Origin: Ceratodon purpureus
Taxonomy: Eukaryota; Streptophyta; Bryopsida; Pseudoditrichales; Ditrichaceae
Assembly (NCBI GenBank): GCA_014871385.1
Contig: CM026428.1
Location: 7,171,471 to 7,235,470 of the forward strand
Reading direction: 5' to 3'
DNA length: 64,000 nucleotides
This document shows, in pieces, positions 10,447-22,021 of the stretch (its first letter is position 1; each line of letters starts with the position of its first letter). Position numbers and translations under genes: made by a program. A model generated the notes under the pieces. The model had not been told where the DNA came from and searched no databases. It worked only from the letters and a program-made list of their open reading frames with translations.

Positions 10447-12197
10447 TTCATGAAATGTACGGTGGAGGATAAGTTTATCCATTGACATGCTTGGATTTTC
10501 AACCAAGTCCGTATGTTTTTAAACAAAGCTGATTGGTCTAGTTACACCTAGGACTTTCAGCTATGAGGGTCCCCATAGATATTTGTGCAAAGGTGCACTA
10601 GTATGCTATAGAATACTATAGTTAGGGATGTTAAATTGGAATCTCTAGATTACTTTTAATTAACATTTCCGTATATATTGGCAATTTTCATTGCTTGGTT
10701 TTCATTGGATTTGTGTAAATTCAATAAGCATCCTCTATTTATTTCTTGATTCAAATTTGATATATTCTATTATTTATGTACCGTATTCATCATGACTTCC
10801 TGGCGCTTTATGTACTATGAATTTCTTCCACCAATATGGGATGTATGTCATCCATGAAAAAAATTGTGTCTTATTTCATCCACATTTTACATCTTGTAAA
10901 AAACATAAATTTCACTAAAATTAGAAAAATTACATGAGCCATGAGCGCTCATGGCTCATGGCTCATGCCATAGCCTCCCTCCATAAATACTATACATCAT
11001 GACTTTCCACAAACTTAGATTACGTGCACACAAACTGCGAAGCATACAACCATATTCTTTCCATTTTCTTTTATTATAATCAGTCAATTTGTACATTGGA
11101 CATTTGGTTGCTTTCAAGATTAAAACAGACGGACTCGATTGCCTAACAAAACAAATTATCTTCTCATATTCACAAAGAATACTATCTACTCAGAAAAGGG
11201 TTGAAATACTCCAATATCCCTTTTCTGTATCATACACAAAAATTGGTTTACTTGTTTAACGCAAAATTTGTGATCTAGCACTAATACCATAAACAATTTC
11301 CAAAGAGCTGGTTGTTGTAGATACGGACACAATCATCCGCAATTTTAGGAAAAGACTGACTCCATCTTTTAAAGACCTTTAAGATTAATTTCATAGATTT
11401 AATCAATCAAACTACAAGATTCACGTATGTCAGTGTTCCAAATTGGCCTCGTAAAATGAACATATTAAGCACCACAGCATAGGACTAAAAATCCTAAACC
11501 TAAGCATCACAACAGTCGTTAGCACAATCTGTAACAGATCATCACTTGATGAGCACGTAAATTGACTACGCAATTGGAGTTCCTCCAGCTCAGAGAGATT
11601 ACTTCTCCAAAAATAGTCCACAACATACACAATCGGAGTTCTAGCAAGACAGACACCTATTTCAACGATGAGATGCTCATCGTCCAAATGGACATTGAAA
11701 ACGACAAATAACTTCATATCAGGTCAATAGTTGAAAAAAAGGGAAAGATACTTTAATGTAGTGATGTTTAATGCAACATAAGACTGCATGTTGCACTGAA
11801 TAAAAGAGGAGTTGAGCCATCAAGCTAAAAAAACCTCCTCAGAAAATATGCGTCATCCTTACATGCGACAACCTGTCTAAAATAACAAATCTTTACAACT
11901 GAAATTTCAGGCAGAAAAAAGGCAAACACTCCTGCCATTTCTACCGTACAATAGGCAGCACTAATACACCTCCACAAGATAGACCGCCTTCCTGCTCCAC
12001 ATCTGATCGAGGTCAGGAGCACCCTGATCATGTCACGTTTTCCATCTTTATCCAACAGGATCCGAATTTCTTGTACATTTACAAACATACGAAATTGGGT
12101 ACCTCGTTTTCTTCACAGGCTGACTATATGATGGAGCTGAGTGCAATGCGGCTGAGGAAACTAAGAAGACGATCACACTAACGGGCATCGCGCTTGC
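10447..12197. other. AT-rich spacer between the SWIM relic and the ORP gene
   Basis: No gene is recognised. The portion next to 12197 is the expected 3' flank and UTR of the minus-strand ORP gene. A perfect palindrome lies at 10933-10960 (separate entry). Short open frames at 11430-11717 and 11825-12088 (minus) show no recognisable domain. Confidence 0.5.
10933..10960. repeat. 28-bp perfect palindrome
   Basis: The half-site CATGAGCCATGAGC is followed directly by its exact reverse complement, with no spacer. Within each arm CATGAGC is itself repeated, and a further GGCTCATG follows at once. It could extrude as a cruciform or bind a dimeric protein. No neighbouring gene suggests a role. Confidence 0.9.
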
Positions 12198-15100
12198 CTA
12201 TGATGACCCGGACACAGGCAGAATCTCAACTGGCCGAGCTTGTCCTTCGAGAGCAACGCTCTGACCTTCGGATTCCTCAAATTGCCATGGATTGAATGCC
12301 ATCGACCTCAGTTGTTCCTCGTCAATGGGCTTGCCAGCTGCTTCAGCCTCTACCTTCTTGCGGTGCTCATCGTACTTGCCGTTATATTCGTATATTTCCA
12401 GATCTCCCCAAGGTGTCGGTGCGATGTCACCGGATAGCTTGAACCACCGAGGGGTAAACTCCTCCTGCTTCGCTTCCCTCAACCTCTTCTCTGCCCTTTG
12501 CCTTTCCTCTAAACTGAAATGCACCAGGACATCACTAACTGTCAGTAACAAACATCAGAAGAGACCCATATCTCCATGCCCAAGTTCAAGGAACAATCTT
12601 AAAACAAGAGAGACTAACGTGTATCAATACCTTGTCTTGTCGGCACCGGCTTTGCCCATGTCACCCATTTCCAGAGCGTAACGGTCAGGCCTTAGACGGG
12701 AATCGGAAGCAAGAAGACCTTGAGGAGCAGTTTTGAAGCTCTTTAAGTCATCAGCGAAATAGGTGTGCTGAAATTTATGGCCCTTGGGAAACTCATTACA
12801 CTTCCAGACCTGCAGCATAAAGAACGTCACAAAAAAATGAGTCACTAGGAATTTTGAACCAGATGTACACCTTGTGTCCAACCTCTTATGCAATTGAAGA
12901 TCTTATGCTAAATCTAATTTGACACTGATATGATGAAGACACACAGAGAACAAATCACTTACTTCCTTCAATTCGGTACCCGGAAGAGGTTCCCCTTCCA
13001 CATCACAGGGTTGGCAACTCAAAGAAACGTTCCACTTGCCAGTAATCATGATCTTTGGCTCTTCGTCTTTGTTGTATACGTAACCATCCACTTCATATCG
13101 ACCCTTTCTGCAAAAGATAAAAGTGGTAGTGTAAATTGATCATCTTCCCCTTCAATCTTCGCAAGTAAAGCTCTAAAACTTTTATGGCATCTACATACGG
13201 CCTACTAAACTGTCCTAGCACGAGTGCAATAAGCATCTGAGAATTTCATGCCGGGTAAGAAAGTGGCACACTTTACAGTCTACCTGCAACGACAAGCCCA
13301 AGATATTGAGGGTCATCCTCACAGATTGAATGTCCAGCATAAAAACACAGAAGCACAGGAGAGATGTCAAAAACAGCATACCCGAACCAGCCACAGGGCT
13401 GGAAATATAGAATGACTTTCTCGCCAGTAGTAAGATTTTCCATCACCATATCTCCGGGAGAATCGATCCAAGTACGTCCAAATATCAGATTATGAACTTT
13501 GCTTGGTGGAGGTGTCAAAGTCAACGTCATGTTTGATTTCTTCAAATGGACTCGGGTTCTGAAAGAGGAAAAAAAAAGGTTCTCAGAACACGGAATGACC
13601 TGTTCTTACATCATAAAAACCAAGATACGAACATCTGAGAAAAAGAGCCGGTAGTACTCTCAAACCAGAATTCCTAACTAGATACAGTATTAGAACAAAT
13701 ATACGACAAATCCAAGATACTTGCCTTCCCACAGGATAAACATCCACCGAATTACCAAGAAACTTCGTCCTCAACTTTGATGTGATGTCGTAAGAAAAAT
13801 GCTCGTTCTCTGCATGCGCAGATCCCATTGGTGGATGGTGGCTTACCTGAAAAAGCACAAACACGTCCCTCAGACATCCAGTGAACACTTGAATTATGTC
13901 CTAACCCGTAACTGATTAAGGAACAACTCAAAACCAGTGCCATTTGTGGTTAGTAACTCAACTGAAAGCCATGTTCTACAAAGGAAATAATTTGTAAAAA
14001 GTCTAAAATGTCCAGGTCAGACTCAAAAACAGAGATCCACACGACTCCAACTATCTCTTAAAAAAATATTTGCATTGCTCAAAACCTCCCTAAAAGAGAC
14101 CCCACATCATTATTCACCTGCTCAGCCAAAAACGTGATGCCGTTGTGATTCACCATTTCAAAGGTCTCCCCAAGAATAGGGTTGAATGGCTTCCACGTCC
14201 TCTGATATGCAGGGTAAACAGACACTGCCCAGGCGCCTGCACAAATCATAAACTCACAGTCAATCTATCCTTATTACTTAAGGCGACTTGTGTAAAATAT
14301 AATTAAGAACTACGATACAATTTTCCAGATTGCAACAGACGAGGAAGCATCCAAAGGAGTATAATTCTTACAGGCATACACCATCTTCATGTGAGGGTCT
14401 TCACATTCATCAGCCAAATTTAGGAGATCAGAGTATTCCATCAACTGCAATGTTCACACATAGAATATTACTACAAGAACAAACTAATGCCAGCACTGAA
14501 ACAGACAGAAGGTAAAGCTTGATTGAAAGATCCTCACTATGAAAATAATAATACATTCAGCAATGCATAAATCAGACCATTTCAACTCGCTACCTTCACA
14601 ATTCGCTAGAAAAACTAAGCCGTAAGATTGGCAACCATCACATGCATCATCAGTTACGCTTCGTAGCTTAAACCTGTCATTTGTACAACCTAAAAACCCG
14701 TCGTGGCTATTTGTAACAAACAGAGAGGAAGTGTACCTCAGCCATCATCTGAAGCATAGTCATAGGCTCGAATATAAGCACTGGGAGTGTCACCATGGAT
14801 GTGATGTCAGAACCTATGTACTTGTGCATCATTTTCCAGTAACTTTCCCTGTCCTGCATTTTACAAAATCCAAAACATATGTAAATACTGAAGCAATAAA
14901 TAGCAGAGTGACTGAAAACTCTAGAACAAACTGAACACTGACAGAATTGAAGAAAAATTCATAGACGATCTACAAAGGGGGCAAAGAATATCAAAACCGA
15001 AAATCAAGCACACAAGTACTGTAATCAATCTTAAAGGCTCGAAAACGAAGCCCACCTCTTGCTTAAACCTGCCTCTGTTCGCCTCCTCTTCGACATCTTC

Positions 15101-15810
15101 TTGCCCTCCCTCAGGATTCACAACTTCCAAACCCTCGCGTCCAAGTACACTGCACAAGGAAATCATCAAATTCAGCACACGTACAAGATGACCTACTCCT
15201 CTCTCAAAGTAAATTCATCCTCATAGTTTAAAGCAATAAAAAATCAACGCTACGTCCCTACACTCTAATACCACATTCCACATCGAACACTCCAAAGTGA
15301 TGCAAAAAAGACACAACAACAATATCACGCAAATTCGCAACAAGACCTACAACACTCGAAAACAATACACTAAGACAATAACCAACGTACAGATCTGAAA
15401 TGAAATACCCTCACAAATATGTATTGCAATCAAAACTACACACCTCAGATGCCCGTACATAAAAAGAAATCACAACAAAAATGGCATTGAGCTACTTAAA
15501 AACCCGCGTATCATTCCTCAGCAGTTCCTCACAGTCGTCAACTAAACCTAAACCTAAAAAACTTCCCAAACAACAAAGATTCACAAACACTACCAAAAAC
15601 TAAAATCCACAATACAAAGTCCAGTAACCTCGCACACAAGCGGGTCCTCAACAACATCACAATCTTCTAAGAAAGCGCTTCTTTCAAAACCTGTTCAACA
15701 CGATCCAAAGGCTCTGACCTGTTCACTTTGCTGTACGCAGCGGTGCCGAAGTTGGCAAAGGAGCTGGTGAGGGACGACATCCAGCCCCCTTTCTTCGCCG
15801 GGGCACTCAT
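12198..15810 (-). CDS. Oxysterol-binding-protein-related protein (short ORP, ORP3-like)
   Basis: Ten exons join in frame to 1,434 nt (477 residues): 15719-15810, 15056-15149, 14737-14853, 14372-14444, 14118-14236, 13725-13846, 13382-13558, 12963-13107, 12631-12809, 12198-12513. The start is [20 protein letters not shown]. The ORP fingerprint EQVSHHPP spans the exon 5/6 join at residues 164-171. Other family blocks are [57 protein letters not shown] and the C-terminal [18 protein letters not shown]. There is no PH domain or membrane span, as expected for short plant ORPs of about 450-480 residues. The protein should bind sterol or phosphoinositide in the cytosol and move it between membranes. 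All introns are GT-AG except intron 6, which begins GC (13723-13724). The gene looks intact. Confidence 0.95.
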
Positions 15811-16884
15811 GGCTGCCACCTGATGTCAACTCACTCCACAAAACACACACACACACACACCCGGGACGAACTCCAAAACCTCCAAACCGCACCGCAAACG
15901 CACGAGCTCTCAGAAACCCGAAAACTGTAGCGACTCCGAGAAGCGAATCCTCCCACAGCGCAGCCGCGAATGCTAGATCCGAGCCCGATTTAGGAAGCCG
16001 AGTGGCCGACACGGTCGCGCAACAACCCCAAAGGACGAGATCGTGATGATTTCCGCACCGGAAAGCGAATTGCGGGGCTCCCGAAATAGGCCGCGGCGTG
16101 CACCAGGGTGGTCAGATCCGAGGGAGGTGCGATTGCAGGCTGCGCGAGTGCCGCTGCGACGCCAAATATGCCGCATCTCCTCCCCTCGCGAGCTCCAAAC
16201 CTCCTCCTGCGTCGCTGCCGCCGTCACCGTCCCCTGGACGGACCCCCCGACCACCCAACCCAACTCTCCGACCGAAAGTCGCTGGCTCCGAACCTCGACG
16301 CCGACCAACGGACGGCTGGGTCGGTGCTTCTGTCGTCCCCCTTCCTTCGAAGCCATCCGTGAAACTTCGCTCCCTTCATTCCAAAACATCGCACCCCCAA
16401 CTCCGTCACTGACACAATATTCAAACACCCGTAGATTTCAAACTTCACATCTACTTTCGCCACTAATACTTCTGGCTTTAGGTGCAGTGACGCCTTTAGA
16501 TGTATAGAGTCCGCATTCATCCGGGAAAGTACAAACTCCTACGACCGCGTGAAACGTCAATATGACCGTTCTTGTACATCAGATGAAACGAGTACGGCCG
16601 AGTATAAACTGAGTATCTCCCAGGTATTAACCAGGTATCTCAAGGTACAGTCTATATATCGTACAAGTATCGTCCATGTATCGGACGTGTATTGTCCAGG
16701 TATCGGCCAGGTATCGGCGAGGTGTCCTAAATTTGCGAGAAGGTGAAGTAAAAGAGCAGTCTCGACTGGAGTGCTTATAATATAGATTAAAGGGATGGGG
16801 TTAGCTGCGTCTTTCTAGATTGGGAGATATTCTCGCGTGCATCAGCAGTAGTACTATTGCAACGTGAAATTGTGAAGCTTCGCC
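15811..16884. promoter_or_regulatory. Shared upstream region of two divergent genes
   Basis: The ORP start codon (15810, minus) and the 16885 start codon (plus) face away from each other across 1.07 kb. The ORP side is GC-rich and CpG-rich (about 15880-16350) and includes an (AC)n run at about 15842-15861, probably the ORP 5' leader. On the other side a TATA-like CTTATAATATAGATTA at about 16775-16790 lies about 95-110 nt before the start codon of the plus-strand gene. A tandem GTATCG-rich repeat lies between. Bidirectional control is inference. Confidence 0.5.
16608..16728. repeat. Short tandem repeat rich in GTATC
   Basis: A degenerate ~10-15-bp unit based on CAGGTATCGG recurs about ten times: GAGTATCTCC, CAGGTATTAACC, CAGGTATCTCAAG, AAGTATCGTCC, ATGTATCGGACG, CAGGTATCGGC and CAGGTATCGGCGAG. 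It sits in the promoter region of the 16885 gene, where repeated sites could act as protein-binding sites. Confidence 0.7.
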
Positions 16885-17361
16885 ATGGCTGCAGCGAAGG
16901 GGGTGGGGAGTACGTCGAAGCGGGTTGCGGAAGTGCGCAAGAGGAAGGCTCCGAGTGATGAGAGCAAGGAGTCTAAGAAGAAGGGCGCCAAGGTGCACAA
17001 GGTTTCGAAGGCGGAGGCGATGGTGAGGGCGAAGCTGGAGTTACTCGACGGGATGCTGCGGTCGTTTGAGGTGGAGCTCACGTGGAAGGCAGGGTTCGAC
17101 GCGGGCGTGGAGAGCTGCCGCGCCTCGGGCGGGGGGAATGGGTTCGATCGGAATTTGTGCGAGGAGAGGCTGATGTCGAATGGGATCATTTCAGAGCTGG
17201 ACCATGATATTGTGGAGATGATCGATGAGTTGGAGAAGCAGATTCATGACTTGCGGAGTTCCAAGGAGATTTCTGATGATGAGCATGATGTGCTTAAGGA
17301 GGAGGTCTCGGAAGTCTTTAGTCGATACATCGACACCTGCAGCATTTGTGACGATTTATGA
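16885..17361 (+). CDS. Intronless small nuclear-type protein of unknown function
   Basis: An uninterrupted 158-codon frame starts at an ATG in good context (GCCATGGCTG) and ends in a TGA, with a TATA-like box upstream. The first 45 residues are strongly basic with bipartite NLS-like runs (KRVAEVRKRKAPS, KESKKKGAKVHK). The middle contains LELLDGMLRSFEVELTWKAG. Residues from about 100 on are acidic and Leu/Ile-rich (DHDIVEMIDELEKQIHDLRS) and probably form a coiled coil. Codon use is GC-rich, unlike the AT-rich DNA downstream, which supports a real gene. I recognise no family. A DNA- or chromatin-associated role is a guess from charge alone. Confidence 0.7.
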   Translation: MAAAKGVGSTSKRVAEVRKRKAPSDESKESKKKGAKVHKVSKAEAMVRAKLELLDGMLRSFEVELTWKAGFDAGVESCRASGGGNGFDRNLCEERLMSNGIISELDHDIVEMIDELEKQIHDLRSSKEISDDEHDVLKEEVSEVFSRYIDTCSICDDL

Positions 17362-17914
17362 AATTATTGGGCTAGAATATGCCAGCTCCAAGTCTTTTGC
17401 TGTTGTATAATACACAAGTTGTGACCAGATTAATTTTGGTCTTGGTTCTGTAATTGCAGTTTTGGTATGAATTACAGATTTTGGTATCAATTGCAGATTT
17501 TGGTTAACTTTGCCTCAAACTATGTTGGTACTGAATGCTAATGCAATTGTTCTTGTGTCTAGATTGTGAATGTTATAGGTTAAAACTTGCTAGAATAATG
17601 AGGTATTTGAAGACTAATAAGTACACTTTAACTGGTTCATAGGTCATGCATTTTTCTCCAATTTTCTCTCTTCACTTTTCAATTTAATAATTAATTTAGA
17701 GTCTACGCGGAAAAATCTTTGAGCAACTATTGTACTAAATGTAACCACAAACACCATATAAGAGTTGCTAAATTGATGAGGCATACTCGTACACGTGTAA
17801 TCAAATACTTTGAGAGAATTTTCTGAAAAGAATGTGGCCTTATAGGTTTTTAGATCTTCAAGGTTATTTTCAATTACTCTTTCATCATTTACTATAAAAA
17901 TATGTGGCTAATTC
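17362..17914. other. 3' flank of the 16885 gene, no further feature
   Basis: AT-rich sequence. A short local doubling of GAATTACAGATTTTGGTAT / CAATTGCAGATTTTGGT occurs near 17467-17502. No gene was seen. Confidence 0.5.
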
Positions 17915-18570
17915 ATGTTTCATCTTAGTCATCTCAAGCATTTTAGACAACATTTCAAACACCTGAGTCATATATTTTTAGTCATTTCAAGTATCTCAAT
18001 CATTTGGGTCATTTCAAACATTACAATCACATTTATCCATGTATTAGTCCTTTTATTACAGCAGCTATATATTCTCAATCATCTCAATCATCTTATCCAT
18101 CTCAAGCAAGTCAATCATTTCTCATTTCAATCATCTCATCTATGTTGCTTTCCAAACTTCCTGAGCTAACTAACTGAGATGTGACTCAACGTCCTGAGCT
18201 ATTAAAATGTGACGGAGCTAAATGAGATGTGACTGAGCTAACGGAGATGTGATTGAATAAGATATTGAAATGTGACTGAGTAAGATACTAAGATGTGACT
18301 GAATAAGATACTTTGATGTGACTGAGTAAGATATTATGATGTGACTGAGTAAAATATTAAAATGTGACTGAACTAACTGCCTGAGATGTGACTTAGCTTC
18401 GTGAGCTACTGAGATGTAACTGAGCTACGTAAACTATTGAAATGTGAGATGTGACGGAGCTACGTACGTTATTGAGATGTGAGTTAACTGCCTGACATGA
18501 GGCTGAGGGCATGGCATCTCAAACATCTCATCTATATTGCATTTGAAACATCTCAGTCATATGATTCATA
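17915..18570. repeat. Back-to-back minisatellites: CATCTCAAT-type then GAGATGTGACTGA-type
   Basis: From about 17920 to 18145 the plus strand repeats CATCTCAATCATTTCA-like units. From about 18172 to 18490 it repeats TGAGATGTGACTGAGTAAGATA-like units of about 22-30 bp, at least twelve copies. A short CATCTCAAACATCTCATC tail follows at 18515-18560. The two halves are partly reverse complements (CATCTCA versus TGAGATG), so the region can fold back on itself. Confidence 0.8.
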
Positions 18571-18730
18571 TGAATCATCAATCATCAATCAACCTAGTGA
18601 TATCCAAGGCTTTTATAATGATTAGATGATTAGAATCAATATCATAATGCATGATTTAATTGAGTTAATATTCTCATTCTTATTAGTTTTGATCCAAAAA
18701 AATTAGAATTGAATGGTTTCATTTATTCTA

Positions 18731-19668
18731 TTAACCCCTAACTATCCTTAAAACCCAAAATGGGTTTTTGCACTTTCGGGCAGCCCAGATGGAGGGGTTA
18801 AAAGTAATATTTTTTTTCAAGATATTTATTGGATGCTCCCTTTACGGTAAGGTCTATGTAGTAAAAATTTTGAGGCCAAATTCCAATTTTAGAACCTTCA
18901 TCTAGAAATTTTAGGTTTCAAATCCAAAACGGGCACTCTAAAATTAGGTTTTTTTACAAAAACAAAAATTGAAATATGTTCATAACCAAATCACTATTCA
19001 AATTCCATAGTGACCCAAGTAAAAAAGTTTACCAATTTTACAAGGGCAGCCTCTAAAACTTACAAAGACAAGCTTCAAAGTTTTTAGTAATTTTTTAATT
19101 TTTCCTTTGAAAAATTTGTCAAAATTCGAGATTTTTTAATTTTTGAATTTTTTTTTCTTCTGAAAATCACAAATTTATGAAGGTACCTACTTACCGTTAA
19201 ATTTTTCTTTAGCTCACAAATTGTTTTTGTAATGCATGTTTTACTATTTTGTCAATTTTATACCTTCTTATAGAAAATAATTTTTATGAAGGTCTAAAAA
19301 GCGTTTTTTTGGCCTAAATTTTTGCATGAGCATACCTAACCTAGTTTGCTACATGGAAAAAAATGTGACCAAAATGTTTGAAGTAATAATCATCAAGTCT
19401 CCCTTTGGCCCATTTGCACCATGCCTCTCGGCCAAGGCCCAAAAAAATATCTCCTGAAACTTTGAACACTACGATCTCACTAATGAAAAACATCCAACGG
19501 TTGAAATTTGAATCAATTCTTCCAAGTAGGGTTAGGTACAAGATCTTACGGTTGAATTTCCAAAAAAAGATAAAAAGATTGTTTCATATCCTCGGGAGGG
19601 CATAATAGTAAAAAATCGCAGTTTTGAGGATTCAAGCTCTCAAAAACACAAGGAAATTTAGGGGTTAA
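18731..19668. mobile_element. Non-autonomous piggyBac-like element, copy P1
   Basis: The left end reads TTAA-CCCCTAACTATCC and the right end AATTTAGGGG-TTAA, i.e. inverted CCCCTAA ends flanked by TTAA on both sides. The interior has no useful ORF. It aligns along its length with copy P3 (50776-51710), with shared blocks such as GATGCTCCCTTTACGG versus TATGCTCCCTTTACCG and CAAAACGGGCA. TTAA target sites and CCC-type ends are the hallmark of piggyBac elements. Assignment to that superfamily is inference from the ends. Confidence 0.8.
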
Positions 19669-19673
19669 AAAAA

Positions 19674-21640
19674 CATTGTTACAATACCATCTCACCACCC
19701 TGCCTAATATCTGTCACAATACTATGTAACAAAGTCATCCAAATATTACATCCATAACTTACATCCATAATTCACTTCTGTTTTCAAAGGTTCTCATGTT
19801 CCTTTCATGTTTTCAATTGATTTTCATTTTCTCAATGGCAAATGCAATTATTGTGCTTTTTTCTCTTGCATTGCATCATCATGTTGTTTGCTAGTCCTAT
19901 TTTATATTGACCACTCATTTTGTATGACTTTAGTTCATTTTCCCTTTTTATCATATAAGGGTAAAAGCCTTTATTTTCATGTATTTGGTAACACATGGGT
20001 AAAAACCTTAACATATAACAAATTTGAATATATATAAATACTGTTATAATCCTTAAAGCTCCATATAACCAAAAATGACTTACAACACTGATTGCAACAT
20101 CTTGGTTTTGTTGATTAAATATCAAAACTTCTAATATTTTAACTGTGTTGGCAACTTCATCATTTATAACTTAGACCATTTAAGGGCTCTTGGATTTCAA
20201 TCTTATGTACCAATTGAAATTCAATCTTGAAAGTAAAAATCATCAGCTAAAATGAGAGTGACAAGACGAAAACCTCGCTTTTTTCACATGATATCAGTTG
20301 AGGCTGTTCCTTTTCATGGTCCCAATCTTTTCTGTTCTCTCACCAATTTGGCACAGGATTGAGTTCACAATATGTTCATGGTTTCATACTCCACAGCAAA
20401 TGAGTCCCTCAACTTCACAGAAAAGCAAGAAATCCACACCATAAGGGTTGGACAAGGTTTGTCCGGCCAGAAGTCTGCATCAAACCTTACCCCTTCAGTG
20501 CAAGAGCAGGTTTTTTCAAAAAATTCATGAATCCAGTCATGTGGTCTACAGAGTGTTTCAGTTTCTGTTCCTGCTGTTGCAGGGCCCATTTGCAGAGATT
20601 TTTGTTGATCTTATCATACCCGCAAGTTCACTCAAGATCATTGAAGGCAGCAGAGACATTGACAAGACATTTCCCAGAGGCCATTTGCAGAGATTTTTGT
20701 TGATTTTAACGTACACGCAAGCTCACAGTTATGGATCACTATGGATCACTGAAGGCATAAGAGACATTGACAAGACATATTCACAAGAGTTTTAACTTTA
20801 GTACCTTTGATATCATCCTCTGCTCACCGGCAGGTGGAAGTGAACCAAGTCTCACATGGGCCATTCACCGCTAATATCAACATCACCCAAGGCCTTTCCA
20901 ATTAGTAACTGAGATAAATTTGAGTTTACAGATGGTACGGAATGAATAATTGAACGAAGAAAAGACAGCACCAAGACATGACCTTCAGAAACATGAACCT
21001 TGTGACTCCACCGTCATCCTTTTGAACCATTCGTGAATCTAGTCATATGGTCACACACAGTTTTTCAGTTTCTGTTCCTGCTGAAATTTCCAAAGGACAC
21101 ATTTGCAGTGATTTACACTCTAATCATTGAAGACAGAAGAGACATTGACAAGACATGTTCACAGAAGTTAACTTCATTACCTCACCGTCATCCATTGCTG
21201 ACCAACAGGTGGAAGTTACCCAAGCTTCACATGGGCCATTTAGTGCTAATCTCAACATCAGCCTAGGTGTTCACAAGTACTATCAGAGATAAATTTGAGT
21301 TTACAGATGGTAGACAATGAATCATTGAAGGTGGAAAGACAGCACCGAGACATGACCTCCACAAACATTACTCTTGTGACTCCACCGTCATGCTTGGCTG
21401 ACTCAAGGGCAGCACAAACAGAGCAGCTTGTGCAAGGTAACAGACCTCGCAGAGATAAGCTACCAAGTACAGCACCAAGGTCTTCAGAGAGTCTGGTAAT
21501 TGTGAGCGCCACTGCGGTCTGGTTCTGCGGTCTGGTTCAGAAAGGGCGTACTCACATCAACTTCTGCTGGCAGATGATGCAAAGAAACCTTTAACAATTA
21601 CTCAATGTCCGCTTCACGCCCACCAACTTGCTTGCATGTC
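19674..21640. repeat. Dispersed repeat, copy A, with ~0.5-kb internal tandem units
   Basis: This segment is closely related to 45985-48310, and its first 450 bp are related to 38461-39000 in inverted orientation. From 20230 it contains two copies of a ~507-bp unit. Each has AGTTTCTGTTCCTGCTG (20561, 21068), GAGACATTGACAAGACAT, a GTGGAAGT..CCAAG block, ACATGGGCCATT and CACCAAGACATGACC. It ends in GACTCAAGGGCAGCACAAAC near 21400. It lies directly before the F-box gene start, so part may be that gene's promoter or leader. No protein is recognised. Empty TTAA site relevant to copy C: 20139-20142. Confidence 0.8.
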
Positions 21641-21881
21641 TGTAGTACAATGTTTTCGTTCCATTTAACTGTTTCAAGGCTTGCAATTATTCCACTGCTT
21701 TTGATCATGTTTGTTGAAGTTACTGAATTGTGGTATGCTTTTGCATCTCTTGACATCGTCTTACAATCGTTGAGCTGATGTGTGGTCTCGGGTTCTTATC
21801 TTTCACAGAAACGGTCACCATGGAAGTTATGAATATCAAGTTGTGGGAGAAGCTTCCATCAGAGATTGTGGAGCGAACGCT

Positions 21882-21892
21882 CACTACTAGGA
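21882..21892 (+). repeat. Left terminal inverted repeat of the CACTA element
   Basis: CACTACTAGGA, preceded by target duplication GCT (21879-21881). It pairs with 34567-34577. Confidence 0.95.
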
Positions 21893-21962
21893 TTTCGCGG
21901 TCTTAGCATGGTCGTGGGTGTTGCTATTAACGTTTAGAATCCTTCATTTCCGATTCGTCAAA

Positions 21963-22021
21963 ACGCTGCTAACACCTTGGCCATAGCGTTGCTCGAAGGG
22001 TATAACGTTCAGGGCGTTGCT
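21963..22021. repeat. Left subterminal repeats (RCGTTGCT)
   Basis: ACGCTGCT at 21963-21970, GCGTTGCT at 21986-21993 and GCGTTGCT at 22014-22021; a related GTTGCTATTAACGTTTA lies near 21916. The same motif recurs at the right end. In CACTA elements such subterminal arrays bind the TnpA-type protein (family knowledge). Confidence 0.7.

Noticed and set aside
16043..16507. Plus-strand 154-codon frame in the ORP upstream region
   Set aside because: Pro/Ser/Arg-rich frame in GC-rich leader DNA. Overlapping frames on both strands are equally open.
20365..20589. Minus-strand frame (CSCTEGVRFDADFWPDKPCP) shared by repeat copies A and B
   Set aside because: Shared because the DNA repeat is duplicated. 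The frame diverges after a short stretch and has no start or splice support.
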